A stretch of DNA of 62,424 bases from Natronospirillum sp. (GTDB taxonomy: Bacteria; Pseudomonadota; Gammaproteobacteria; Pseudomonadales; Natronospirillaceae), in assembly GCF_022565775.1 (NCBI RefSeq), contig NZ_JAIUMC010000009.1, forward strand, positions 1 through 62,424, written 5' to 3'. Under the pieces are notes generated by a model that searched no databases, was not told where the DNA came from, and saw nothing but the letters and a program-made list of their open reading frames with translations. This document shows positions 8,685 through 17,095 of this stretch, in pieces; the stretch's first letter is position 1; every line of letters begins with the position of its first letter. The position numbers were made by a program, and so were the translations under genes.

Positions 8685-9170
8685 ATGATCAAGCCATTGA
8701 CGCCTGATAATGTAAGAGCGGCTATTGATGCCCTCGGGCTGGATATCCGTGTGGAAACTTTCGACACCTCGACTGCGACTTCACAGGAGGCGGCCGATAC
8801 GCTGGGAACAGCGCTGGGCAGCATCGTGAAGAGCCTGTGCTTTCTGATCAACGACGAGCCGATAATGGTGCTGGGCGCCGGGGACCAGCGGATGGATGAC
8901 CGCAAGCTGGCGGCTTTGCGCGGTGTTGGCCGCAAGAAGGTCAAAATGGCCACACCGGATCAGTCGATCGAATTCAGTGGCTTTGCGCCCGGCGGTGTGC
9001 CGCCGATTGGTCATCGAGTACCCATGCCGATCTATATCGACAATACACTGGCCCGCTTCGAGATTGTGTATGCGGCAGCCGGCGCGGCCGACACCATTTT
9101 CCGCATTCCTTATGAGCATTTGCTGGCGGTCACCGAAGGAGAAGTGGTTGATGTGGCACGCAAGGGCTGA
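8685..9170 (+). CDS. YbaK/EbsC family aminoacyl-tRNA deacylase
   Basis: A cytoplasmic trans-editing enzyme that hydrolyses mischarged tRNAs (YbaK itself clears Cys-tRNA(Pro)). The 161-residue protein covers the whole YbaK/aminoacyl-tRNA deacylase domain. The SIVKSLCFL strand carries the conserved lysine, the GDQRMD loop follows, then the VGRKKVKMA segment, and the FAPGGVPPIGH motif is the family signature. It is closer to the stand-alone EbsC-like group than to E. coli YbaK, so the exact tRNA substrate is open. Start ATG 8685. A diguanylate cyclase gene follows after 160 bases. Confidence 0.9.
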   Translation: MIKPLTPDNVRAAIDALGLDIRVETFDTSTATSQEAADTLGTALGSIVKSLCFLINDEPIMVLGAGDQRMDDRKLAALRGVGRKKVKMATPDQSIEFSGFAPGGVPPIGHRVPMPIYIDNTLARFEIVYAAAGAADTIFRIPYEHLLAVTEGEVVDVARKG

Positions 9171-9330
9171 TCAATTCCGGAAGCTTCGAAGCTTCAGCCC
9201 ACAATGAGTGACCTGTCCGACGACATTGCGGTCTGGTGTGTGATGCTGACCAGCCAGCGAAAGTAGTCTGGCTGGCAAGGGTTTTGATTGTAATGGTATA
9301 AAGAATAATCGTCACAAGAGCAAACTTCGA

Positions 9331-10473
9331 ATGACTCCTCTTCGATATGCGACAGTTCTGCAGGTTTTGTTTCCTCGCATACCTGCAGAGTGGAAAGAGG
9401 AGTTTCTGGATCATGAGCGCCGACAGGCCCGGCGGATAGCTGTGGTTGCAGCAGTGCTGACATTGCTGGCACTTCCGGCTTTCCAGCTGTTCGAGCTCAT
9501 ATTTTACCGCGATACCCCGGCGTTCGGGCTGCACAATGCGCTCTGGCGAATACCGGTAATGGGCGTGGTCCTGCTGATACTGGTACTGCGCTGCTCCCGG
9601 CCTAATGGCAACTGGCCCAGACCCTTGTTGCAGTTGTTCGCTATTGCTCTGTTGCTCATGACGAGCGGCATGGTTGCCATAGCTCTGATGTTGGAACATG
9701 CTGCCCTTCACTACACCCTGCAGGGCCTGATCATCAGCCTCGCTGCTGTTTCCATGGCTGCCATCCGCGGGCTGCAGGATCTGCCCGTTATCTACGGTCT
9801 GCCGATGCTCGCCTTGATCATTGTGACGCAGCTCAATAATGTACCCCTTGGACAGCTGGCAAACTATCTGATAAATCCCGCCATGATGATTGTTGTGGGA
9901 TCGGCTATCGCCGGGCTTCTGTATCATGGCGCAGTTTCTGCATTTCTGGCTAACCAGCACTTGCGCGAGGCCGCCACGACGGATCCGCTTACTGGCTTGC
10001 TGAATCGACGTGCCATGAGTGCCGAGTTGGCCATGGCTGTGTCGCACCAACGGCGCCACAACCAGAGCTTTGCCCTGATCATGGCGGATCTGGATCATTT
10101 CAAACAGATTAATGACGCTCATGGCCATGATGTGGGTGACGAGGTGCTGATCGAGCTGGGCCAGCGCCTGAAAAAGGCGGTCCGCCTGGAAGACAGGGTT
10201 GCACGCTGGGGCGGTGAAGAGTTTCTGCTGCTGATTCAGGAAGTCGAAGAGAAGGCTGCTTTTGACGTCGCTGAGAAGATTCGTCTGGCAATTGGGAAGA
10301 CCGCGTTTGTCACCAGTGCTGCAGAACTCGATGTGACTATCAGTCTGGGCTTGGTTCTATCCGACTCAGGTGGCACAGTGGATGGACTCATTACGATGGC
10401 GGACCGGGCGCTTTATGAGGCAAAGCGCAATGGCCGCAATCGCACTGAAGTCATGAGCAGACAGAAAACATGA
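9331..10473 (+). CDS. Membrane diguanylate cyclase (GGDEF)
   Basis: Makes the second messenger c-di-GMP from two GTP. The 380-residue protein has a polytopic N-terminal sensor region of about six membrane segments (about 33-210), a short linker (LREAATTDPLTGLLNRR), and one GGDEF domain. The catalytic GGEEF is at 294-298. An RxxD inhibitory site (R285-D288) sits five residues before it, so product feedback inhibition is expected. No EAL domain is present. The membrane sensor has no recognisable named domain, so its stimulus is unknown. A c-di-GMP-type PilZ protein is encoded about 20 kb away, but no direct link is implied. Confidence 0.93.
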   Translation: MTPLRYATVLQVLFPRIPAEWKEEFLDHERRQARRIAVVAAVLTLLALPAFQLFELIFYRDTPAFGLHNALWRIPVMGVVLLILVLRCSRPNGNWPRPLLQLFAIALLLMTSGMVAIALMLEHAALHYTLQGLIISLAAVSMAAIRGLQDLPVIYGLPMLALIIVTQLNNVPLGQLANYLINPAMMIVVGSAIAGLLYHGAVSAFLANQHLREAATTDPLTGLLNRRAMSAELAMAVSHQRRHNQSFALIMADLDHFKQINDAHGHDVGDEVLIELGQRLKKAVRLEDRVARWGGEEFLLLIQEVEEKAAFDVAEKIRLAIGKTAFVTSAAELDVTISLGLVLSDSGGTVDGLITMADRALYEAKRNGRNRTEVMSRQKT

Positions 10474-10659
10474 AGGAAGAAAGTTGGCGGAGCGGATTAG
10501 CTGTCGTCTAGTGTCCTTGAGGATTTTGGTGCTGCCCGATTCGCTGCGGCTCGTTGTCCAGACAGACGTCGCCACCGCTGACCGGCCAGTATTTCAAAGG
10601 TACCGAGGCAGGATCCCTTACAACGATGCTGAATCATCAATTTTCAAGGACAAATTGTA

Positions 10660-11568
10660 GTGATGACATGGCCGCAAAGCCTATGGATCAAAGCCACTCC
10701 GGTACTGTTTGTGCTGCTGTGGAGCACGGGCTTCATAGGGGCGAAATTCGGGCTGCCCTACGCTGAACCCTATACCTTTCTCTTTGTGCGCTTCATCTGC
10801 ACGCTGGTGCTGCTTTATGTGCTGATTCGCATACTGGGTGAACATTGGCCCACTGAACCCATGCTCTGGTTTCATATCGCCGTGGTCGGTGTGCTGGTGC
10901 ACGGCATCTATCTGGGCGCCGTGTTCACGGCCATCGGGCTGGGAATGCCAGCCGGAGTCACGGCGCTGATTGTGGGTCTGCAGCCTCTGGTGACAGCGGG
11001 TCTGGCCAGATCCTGGCTGGGTGAGCAAATCAGCCGGCGGCAATGGGTCGGCATTGTGATGGGTCTGATCGGTATTGTGCTGGTGATGGGGGAGAAGCTT
11101 GATCTGGCCAACCCCGAAGCACTGTTCGTCGGGTTTGGCTGGGCAGCAGTGGTGTCCGCGTTTTCTGCATTGCTCGGCATTTCAATCGGGACCATCTATC
11201 AGAAACGCCATTGCACAAGCATGCCTCTGATTACCGGCACCTTTATTCAGTACCTGGGGGCTGCCGTGGTGCTGGGTGTCGGGGCGATGCTGTTTGAAAC
11301 GCGTGAAATAGAGTGGAGTCCAACCTTCATCGGGGCCTTGCTCTGGCTTATTTTCGGATTGTCTATTGCGGCGATCCTGCTGCTGATGACGTTGATTCGC
11401 CGGGGTGAAGCTTCTCGGGTTGCAAGCCTGTTCTACCTGGTGCCGCCGGTAACCGCTTTGGAAGCGTGGATTTTGTTCGGTGAGCGGCTTGGCCCGATGG
11501 CTCTTATCGGCATTGCGGTGGCGGTCAGTGGTGTGGCGCTGGCCGTAAAACAACAAAAAAAGAGCTGA
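10660..11568 (+). CDS. EamA/DMT-superfamily transporter
   Basis: An inner-membrane exporter or facilitator of the drug/metabolite transporter superfamily. The 302-residue protein has about ten hydrophobic helices arranged as two EamA repeats (about 12-143 and 160-297), with the typical GEQ/GERL segments before helices 5 and 10 (LGEQISRRQWVG and FGERLGPMALIG). The substrate is unknown. The start is GTG at 10660, or ATG at 10663, behind AAGGA at 10646-10650. The stop codon lies inside a strong bidirectional terminator shared with the convergent PRC-barrel gene. Confidence 0.92.
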   Translation: MMTWPQSLWIKATPVLFVLLWSTGFIGAKFGLPYAEPYTFLFVRFICTLVLLYVLIRILGEHWPTEPMLWFHIAVVGVLVHGIYLGAVFTAIGLGMPAGVTALIVGLQPLVTAGLARSWLGEQISRRQWVGIVMGLIGIVLVMGEKLDLANPEALFVGFGWAAVVSAFSALLGISIGTIYQKRHCTSMPLITGTFIQYLGAAVVLGVGAMLFETREIEWSPTFIGALLWLIFGLSIAAILLLMTLIRRGEASRVASLFYLVPPVTALEAWILFGERLGPMALIGIAVAVSGVALAVKQQKKS

Positions 11569-11591
11569 GGCGGGAATAGCCTCAGCTCTTT
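11559..11591. terminator. Bidirectional intrinsic terminator
   Basis: A perfect 13-base stem (AAAGAGCTGAGGC at 11559-11571 pairing with 11579-11591) with a 7-base loop. The plus strand reads into TTTCTT and the minus strand into a run of seven T residues. It therefore ends transcription of both the EamA gene (whose stop codon it contains) and the convergent PRC-barrel gene. Confidence 0.9.
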
Positions 11592-11661
11592 CTTGATTCA
11601 GCCAATCAATCCTTCGTTCGGTTCAGACGGCGTTCCTTGCCTACTGAATCGAGCGCGTTGA

Positions 11662-12201
11662 TCACTGGTTCATTGAAGAGTATTCGCTGACCGGACGATC
11701 AGAGTCCAATTCCGCATAGCTGTCGGAATCATAGTCTGGACGCATGTCTGCTTCGCTCTCGTTGAAATTGGCACGCACCTGGTCTTCATTCACTGAAGTC
11801 AGTTCACTCAGTGGAATGACAAACTCGTGTGATCCGATGCCCAGAACGCCACCATGAGTGACAACGGCATAGGCTTCATCATCGGTCAGACTGCCGACAA
11901 TTTCACTGATGTCGCCGATTGACTCACCATCCGCACCGATGACTTCCATGCCATTCAGTTCATCAGGTGTCATGCTCATCAGGGTACTGTCGCCATGGTC
12001 GCCCATGCCGTCCATGCCATCATCCGAACCGAATTCTTCATCATTCCAGGTGTCGTCGGACTGCTCGTCCTGAGACTGCGAATCCATGGGTTGTTCGGCA
12101 TCGAGATCTGAATCGATGTCATGAGTGTCTGACCAGGCCGGAGCGCTCATCAGGGCGGCCACTGCAGTGGCTATAAGTGTCTTGCGATAAAGTTTGTTCA
12201 T
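11662..12201 (-). CDS. Exported acidic PRC-barrel domain protein
   Basis: A 179-residue protein with a typical signal peptide (MNKLYRKTLIATAVAALMSAPAWS) and so probably periplasmic. The mature part opens with a very acidic, Asp/Gln/Ser-rich linker (about 25-75). A PRC-barrel-like domain follows (about 80-145; ELNGMEVIGADGESIGDISEI then YAVVTHGGVLGIGSHEFVIP), and then another acidic tail. PRC barrels are small beta-barrels first seen in photosynthetic reaction centre H subunits and RimM. Exported versions are uncharacterised but often found in stress-tolerance contexts. The start at 12201 is preferred over 12204 because AAAGGA then sits about 7 bases upstream. The gene is followed by a strong terminator. 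Confidence 0.85.
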   Translation of the reverse strand: MNKLYRKTLIATAVAALMSAPAWSDTHDIDSDLDAEQPMDSQSQDEQSDDTWNDEEFGSDDGMDGMGDHGDSTLMSMTPDELNGMEVIGADGESIGDISEIVGSLTDDEAYAVVTHGGVLGIGSHEFVIPLSELTSVNEDQVRANFNESEADMRPDYDSDSYAELDSDRPVSEYSSMNQ

Positions 12202-12413
12202 CATGATTTCCTTTGCTTGACGTTCAGATAGGCTCAACCATCCCTGCACCTTGGTGCCTGTCTGCGGATGTTTACCACATGGTGGCTGAGCTGCGTGAAG
12301 TCTTGCAGAACCTCACTGAGTGCTCTGTTCGTTGACGCACGCTGCGCCAGAAATACAGCGCAATGGGTTGTAAAAGACTCAGCGCTCTTCCGGCAATGCT
12401 GAAGCAACAGAGG

Positions 12414-12596
12414 TCAGTCAGAGGTGCTTTTTTCAGAAGGTATGGATTCAGCTGAATCAGTGGATGCGGAGTTTGACGGCAAGGGCGCACCCTCAGAGGT
12501 GAACTCGTTTTCCGCAGCGTTCTCGTCGACTCGCTCTGCAGGTGACAGGGGTCGAGTAGGCCGCGGTACAATTTTTACCAGAGAGAGAATTTTCAT
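12414..12596 (-). CDS. Possible small Ser/Glu-rich protein
   Basis: A 60-codon frame starting MKILSLVKIVPRPT and becoming Ser/Glu/Ala-rich. It lies 73 bases downstream of, and on the same strand as, the YqjDEK-like operon. The ribosome-binding site is weak (AGGT about 7 bases upstream), no family is recognised, and its composition is low in information. It may be a fourth cistron of that operon or a chance frame. Confidence 0.3.
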   Translation of the reverse strand: MKILSLVKIVPRPTRPLSPAERVDENAAENEFTSEGAPLPSNSASTDSAESIPSEKSTSD

Positions 12597-12669
12597 GGGT
12601 TTACCTGCTCATTTTGAGGGAGACCCGAAGCCAGGCAATGTCCAGGCCTGGACGGATCTCAAGGTGGGG

Positions 12670-12972
12670 CTATCCAGAACTGTTGCGTTTGTTGGCCCTG
12701 GCCATCAGCAAAAGCCGGAGCCCGCTATTGGCTGCAGTAATGATGGGCAGCAGGCGCGTGCCCTGCAGCAAGTGACTGCGCTGCAGTAAGGCTCCGAGTA
12801 GGCCGGCGGTGATTACCGTTCCCGGCGTGACAACCTGGCGTCTGATACGAGTGCTGAGACTCCCCAGAGTTTCGCCGATGCTGCTATGTCGTTGGTTGAT
12901 TCTGCGCTCTACTGCATCAATCTGCGCCCGCAAAGCCCGAGGGCGGTTGGCAGAACTGCCTCCAAATATCAT
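12670..12972 (-). CDS. Small YqjK-like membrane-associated protein
   Basis: A 100-residue basic protein. The first half is a charged helix (RALRAQIDAVERRINQR), the second a short hydrophobic stretch (VITAGLLGALLQ, LLPIITAANSGLRLLL). The position as third gene after YqjD- and YqjE-like genes, the length, and the helix-plus-hydrophobic layout resemble E. coli YqjK (99 residues), although direct sequence similarity is weak by eye. The ATG overlaps the stop of the preceding gene by four bases (ATGA), so translation is coupled. The function is unknown. Confidence 0.75.
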   Translation of the reverse strand: MIFGGSSANRPRALRAQIDAVERRINQRHSSIGETLGSLSTRIRRQVVTPGTVITAGLLGALLQRSHLLQGTRLLPIITAANSGLRLLLMARANKRNSSG

Positions 12973-13403
12973 TCAGCACCTCGCTTTACTTCTTCGGGGG
13001 TATCCACTGGTTTGATCGCGCGCTGTGTGGCGGGCCATCCAAGAGATTGACTCATGCGTCTGATCCATAACCAGCACATTACGGCAAGCAACAGATTGGC
13101 CACAGCAACAAACAGCAACGCCAGAGCCGGATCAAGGCCGTTGCCGATCAGACCCATTGCTGCCGATCCGGCCAGAGCCAGCCAGGCACTGACGAGCACG
13201 AGGGCGGTCAGGCTGGACACAACGACCATTCGGAGCAGGGTGTAGACCGAGAGACGTGTTTCCAGCGCGGCCAGCTCGAGGTGGTCATGCGCCAACGAAC
13301 GAAACTCATTGAGCAATCCACTCATGCCCTTGTTCAGTAACCCGGAAGTGGATGGGGCCTCGGCCCCAGCCATGGTTCCAGGAGACTCATCCTGGGTACT
13401 CAT
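12969..13403 (-). CDS. Phage holin superfamily III/YqjE-like membrane protein
   Basis: A 144-residue inner-membrane protein with a soluble N-terminus, an amphipathic helix (LNEFRSLAHDHLELAALETRL) and two membrane helices (about 54-80 and 90-112). This is the PF07332/YqjE layout. Despite the family name it is a chromosomal protein with no lysis gene nearby. It is coupled by ATGA overlaps to both the upstream DUF883 gene and the downstream YqjK-like gene. In E. coli the matching yqjDE operon is induced in stationary phase. That regulation is not visible here. Confidence 0.85.
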   Translation of the reverse strand: MSTQDESPGTMAGAEAPSTSGLLNKGMSGLLNEFRSLAHDHLELAALETRLSVYTLLRMVVVSSLTALVLVSAWLALAGSAAMGLIGNGLDPALALLFVAVANLLLAVMCWLWIRRMSQSLGWPATQRAIKPVDTPEEVKRGAE

Positions 13404-13765
13404 CGGTCGGGACGGTTATCCGGACGCGAAGCCAGCAGGCGGCTCAATACATAGCCCGTGGTTACTGCAAGGCCCAGGGTGACGAGCGGGTGCTCGCGCA
13501 TATAGCTGGTGCTGGCGGTGATCATCTCGTCGCCCTTGACGCCTGCTCTTTCCAGTGCATCAACAGCATAGTCCGCCAATTCGTCCGCGCCCTCTACTGC
13601 GCGATGGGCACCGGCCGCAGCCTTGTCGACTGTGGGGTGAACAGCCTCGGAAGCCGAATCAATGCCTGAGTGAGCGGTTTTGGCAAGACGATCCTTGGTT
13701 CTTAGCGTCGCGTCACCGGCTGCTGGACTGGAACCGTTTGTGGGGGTTTGGTCTTCACTGGTCAT
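13400..13765 (-). CDS. DUF883/YqjD-ElaB family ribosome-associated membrane protein
   Basis: A 121-residue protein with a long, Ala-rich, probably helical N-terminal region and one C-terminal membrane helix (HPLVTLGLAVTTGYVLSRLL), the YqjD/ElaB pattern. E. coli YqjD is tail-anchored and binds stationary-phase ribosomes to the membrane. Whether this protein binds ribosomes is inference. The ATG at 13765 is preferred over an upstream TTG because CAGGA lies 7-8 bases before it. It is the first gene of a coupled three-gene operon. Confidence 0.85.
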   Translation of the reverse strand: MTSEDQTPTNGSSPAAGDATLRTKDRLAKTAHSGIDSASEAVHPTVDKAAAGAHRAVEGADELADYAVDALERAGVKGDEMITASTSYMREHPLVTLGLAVTTGYVLSRLLASRPDNRPDR

Positions 13766-14026
13766 GGTTGATTCCTGGCTGATCAACAGCCTGATATGCG
13801 GGTCTAAAGGTCCGTGATGGTATGGCCTAAATCAGACCATCATCGGAATGAAACAAGAGAATGGCAGACTGTTTCGAGCGGGTTGGTGCGGTGGGCCGCA
13901 TAACCGAGGGAATATTTTCTGCTTGATCAGATCAGCAGATACGGTAAGTTGTCCGTGACAGAAACAGGAGGTTTTTTGTCTGGAAATACCGGCAACGCCG
14001 CCGTCACTTGAAGCAGGGAGAATCTG

Positions 14027-14509
14027 ATGTCGCAATACCATCTGGCCCAATTGAATATTTCCCGTTTGCTGGCCCCCATCGACTCTCCCCCATTGGCCGA
14101 CTTTGTCGCCAACCTCGAGCGCATCAATGCGCTTGCCGAGCGGTCTCCAGGGTTTGTCTGGCGCTTGCAGACAGACGCTGGTGATGCCACCGACATTGAC
14201 TACTTTGGCAATGATCATATTGTGAATTTGTCGGTATGGACCTCGGTAGACGCACTGCACGATTATGTGTACCGCAGTGCCCACGTGGAGATTCTGCGAC
14301 GCAAGAAGGAATGGTTTTCCACCATGCGCGAGAGCCACATGGCGCTCTGGTGGGTGAAGGCAGGCCATTTGCCGACGATTGAAGAGGCTGGAGAAAGGTT
14401 ATCGTTGCTGCGCGAGGCAGGCCCGACGGCGCAGGCGTTTACTTTCAAGACGCCATTTCCTGCCCCGGGAGTGCGGGCTGAAACGACAGAGCAAGCAGGG
14501 TCAAAATAG
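14027..14509 (+). CDS. DUF3291 domain protein
   Basis: A 160-residue protein covering the whole DUF3291 family, recognised from the N-terminal HLAQLNISRLLAPIDSPPLADFV region, the SPGFVWRLQ strand and the MALWWVKAGHLPTIEEA region. The fold is related to dimeric alpha/beta-barrel (ABM-like) proteins and the biochemical role is unknown. AGGGAG lies about 8 bases before the ATG. It stands alone, convergent with the DUF5062 gene, whose stop is 4 bases away. Confidence 0.9.
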   Translation: MSQYHLAQLNISRLLAPIDSPPLADFVANLERINALAERSPGFVWRLQTDAGDATDIDYFGNDHIVNLSVWTSVDALHDYVYRSAHVEILRRKKEWFSTMRESHMALWWVKAGHLPTIEEAGERLSLLREAGPTAQAFTFKTPFPAPGVRAETTEQAGSK

Positions 14510-14513
14510 CTGC

Positions 14514-14750
14514 TCAGGGTTGTCTCGACGCCCAAATAGCCAGTTTGTGCTGAATGGATTTTTGCGATACCTGGTCTTCAGGCAATGGCTGAATCAGACC
14601 GTCTCTCACCAGCAGCCGATAGATGAACAGATAGCGCTCGGCCGCTGAATCAGTGGGCTCGAATTCCGCTGCTCCGCGCTCTTCGGCATAAACCATGCCC
14701 AGAGCCAGTGCCTTTTTGGTCATTTCCTTTTCGTTCTCGATCTTCTTCAT
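14514..14750 (-). CDS. DUF5062 family small protein
   Basis: A 78-residue cytoplasmic protein recognised from the pattern MKKIENE, LALGMVYAEERG, AEFEPTDS, YIYRLLV-like (FIYRLLVRDGLIQPLPEDQ) and a C-terminal LAIWASRQ, shared with Vibrio and Shewanella DUF5062 proteins. The ATG at 14750 is chosen because homology begins there and GGAG lies 8 bases upstream; the longer frame to 14813 has no support. The function is unknown. Confidence 0.85.
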   Translation of the reverse strand: MKKIENEKEMTKKALALGMVYAEERGAAEFEPTDSAAERYLFIYRLLVRDGLIQPLPEDQVSQKSIQHKLAIWASRQP

Positions 14751-14893
14751 CGCGCGGGCTCCGGGTGCTGACGCCATGGTTGCAAGTTCAGCAGGATCCC
14801 GGGCGGGATGCAAGATAAAGAAGCTGGTTCACCCCAAGACCACCTTCGGCCAAGTTGGCTCGCACTCAGGCAAGCATGCGTTTGGGGCAGTCG

Positions 14894-16294
14894 TCAATAG
14901 ATCCAGCTCAGGGCATACAGCCAGACGCTGAGAAACAGCAGGCAGATCAGCAGGTAGGGGCCGTTCCAATGGTAAGCCAGATAGCGTGGCGTTACCCCCG
15001 ACAGGCGGGCAGTCACGGCAACGGAGATGGTGAAAGGCGAGGAGTTGACCGTCAGGCACCAGGCCGACATCAGCCCGAGAGCCAGCAGTTCCTGTGTCAG
15101 TCCAAACAGTTCAACGGGTTGCAGAGCTGCGGCCAGCAGCGTCACCGAGACAATGGGATTGAAACCGATCTGGCCCAGCAGAATCGTCAGCACCATGGCG
15201 GCAATCAGCAGCGGTAGCCCCTGCAGGTGCAGTAAAGTCAGCAACCAGACGACCTGATCAACATTGATCATGGCTGTGGCAACGGAGCCCAGAAATCCCG
15301 CTGCCGCCAACAGGCCGACTTCACCACTCAAGGGTACTACCTGACCGGGCACGGTCTTGCGCAGGCGTCGCATGGTCAGTCGCGGTGCTGATACCCAGCC
15401 AGCCCTACGGCCTTGCCATACAAACCAGCCCAGACTGAACGGGGGAGCCAGGATCAGCACCGACAGTGGCAAGGAGAGATCAGTGCTCGACTCGACAACC
15501 AGTGCCGCCCCGACCAGAGACATGATCAGGATAACCAGATGTACGGCTGACTTCCACGCATCGGCAGGGGGTTTCCGGCGCGGACCGGGTGGGTGAATGT
15601 GGCGATGTCGGACAAAGTCCTCCAGCCAGCCGATCAGGATAAGGAGAACGGCCGTGACTATGCCGATGGGCAGAATGGCCTGCCAGCGCAGGTCGGGAAT
15701 CATGGTGAGCAGCACTATCAAAGTGACTGAAAAAGGCGACGCCAGAGGCAGTGCAGCGAAACCCCGCAACATAGCCTGGCTCATCCGTTTTTGCCGCAGA
15801 CGCTGTATTGTTTCCTGCCCCCAGGCACCGGCCAGCGTATTTCCACGCACTACCATCAGGCCCAGCAGGTGCAGTACACCGAAGTTGAGGATGGTACCGA
15901 ACAGGGCAGTTGCATAGCTCAGCATGCCATAACGCCTGAGAGGGGGCTGGATGACGGCCCATTCTCCGCATTGCCGGATCATAGGGGATTGCTGGGCAGC
16001 CAGGCGGAGAAAAGTCAGTGCTATCAGGAAGGTTGCAAAATACCCGGCCCGGTCAAAAGCTTCCCAGAGGACAGCCTGCCAGTCATCCAGCCAGGGCAGG
16101 GAGAGGGCGCTGGCGACAGCCAGGCCGATCAGGATGCGGGGCGAGTTGGAGATGGCGTGCCAGCGCAGGAGCAGGAATACCAGGATAGCCGGGCTCGCCA
16201 ACCAGAGCCCCAGGGTTACATCAGCCAACTGGTACAGCAATGTGCCGAAGAAGATGAGCGCCAGTACCACCAGTGGCAGGGTTCTGCTCTTCAT
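14894..16294 (-). CDS. Polytopic inner-membrane permease-like protein
   Basis: A 466-residue protein with about 11-12 hydrophobic helices. Two inverted-looking halves carry helix-breaking motifs typical of ion-transporter superfamily carriers: ILNFGVLHLLG in the first half, and GQIGFNPIVSVTLLAAAL with TVNSSPFTISVAV in the second. This suggests a DctM/ArsB/NhaD-like secondary transporter, but the family and substrate are not recognised. The ATG at 16294 starts a good membrane helix. A GTG at 16348 would overlap the upstream DUF2058 gene and lacks a ribosome-binding site. Probably co-transcribed with DUF2058. Confidence 0.8.
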   Translation of the reverse strand: MKSRTLPLVVLALIFFGTLLYQLADVTLGLWLASPAILVFLLLRWHAISNSPRILIGLAVASALSLPWLDDWQAVLWEAFDRAGYFATFLIALTFLRLAAQQSPMIRQCGEWAVIQPPLRRYGMLSYATALFGTILNFGVLHLLGLMVVRGNTLAGAWGQETIQRLRQKRMSQAMLRGFAALPLASPFSVTLIVLLTMIPDLRWQAILPIGIVTAVLLILIGWLEDFVRHRHIHPPGPRRKPPADAWKSAVHLVILIMSLVGAALVVESSTDLSLPLSVLILAPPFSLGWFVWQGRRAGWVSAPRLTMRRLRKTVPGQVVPLSGEVGLLAAAGFLGSVATAMINVDQVVWLLTLLHLQGLPLLIAAMVLTILLGQIGFNPIVSVTLLAAALQPVELFGLTQELLALGLMSAWCLTVNSSPFTISVAVTARLSGVTPRYLAYHWNGPYLLICLLFLSVWLYALSWIY

Positions 16295-16341
16295 GACACG
16301 GTTATTGAAACTGGTGAAGCCCACTTTTGCACCGGGTCGGC

Positions 16342-16884
16342 TTACCACATCAGGTCGTCGGGAATCGGGAAGTCCTTGTAAGGGTCGTCCTCGTCCACTT
16401 CATTGGCTTTGGGGTCTGCGAGGGAGATCAGGGCTTCCGGGAAGCGCTCAGCCACCTTTTCCGCAATGGCTTTCGGCACGACTACGTACTGGTCACCGTC
16501 GGCACAAATCGCCAGGCGGCCCTTGGCCAGTTGATCCTGAATCTCGCTGGTCACATAGAGCCGTTTGATCTTGTTGATCCGCGGATCGGTAAAGTTGAAA
16601 CGTACTTCACCGTCGACCGGCTGGCGATTATGCTGCAGCATCTGTGCAGCCTGAGCCTGCATGGCGCGAGCATCCTCGGCAGCACGGCGTTCCTGGTTCA
16701 ACTGGCGATCGCGCTCGGCCTTTTCCTGCTTCTGTTTTTGCAGGCGGGCCCGGGTATCGTCCTCTGCCGCCTGACCCTTGAACTGCTGCTTTTTCTGCTT
16801 TCGCTTTTCTTGCTGAATCTGCTTGGCTTTCTTGTCATCTACCAACCCGGCGCTTTTCAGTTGATCTGCCAGTGACTTGGCCAT
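16342..16884 (-). CDS. DUF2058 family protein (YaiL-like)
   Basis: A 180-residue protein starting MAKSLADQLKSAGLVDDKKA. A long, highly charged Lys/Gln/Glu coiled-coil segment (about 17-85) follows, then a compact domain with YVVVPKAIAEKVAERFP, as in E. coli YaiL (DUF2058, sometimes labelled nucleoprotein/polysaccharide-associated). The molecular function is unknown. The ATG at 16884 has GAGGA about 10 bases upstream and matches the family start. Confidence 0.88.
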   Translation of the reverse strand: MAKSLADQLKSAGLVDDKKAKQIQQEKRKQKKQQFKGQAAEDDTRARLQKQKQEKAERDRQLNQERRAAEDARAMQAQAAQMLQHNRQPVDGEVRFNFTDPRINKIKRLYVTSEIQDQLAKGRLAICADGDQYVVVPKAIAEKVAERFPEALISLADPKANEVDEDDPYKDFPIPDDLMW

Positions 16885-17095
16885 GCCCGCAATGTCCTCT
16901 ATTGAGTTTATGTGATGAAGTGTACGCAACGGAGGCCGGTTGTCTCAAGCACTCTGAAACCGAATAGACCTGAAGCAGAGGATTGCCGAGCCTCGTGTTG
17001 ACAGGGTTAGCCCGTCTCTCACCCAGTCTGGTGATTGCCAACAGGGATTGCAGGCGCCATAGTGGAAAGATCGAAAAAGCGAGAATAGGTAAGGG

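Noticed and set aside
9130-10128. 332-codon minus-strand frame opposite the diguanylate cyclase
   Set aside because: Low-complexity Gln/His-rich translation antisense to a clear GGDEF gene.
12969-13403. Phage holin family name suggesting a prophage remnant
   Set aside because: The protein is the chromosomal YqjE type inside a YqjDEK-like operon; no lysis, capsid or integrase genes are nearby.
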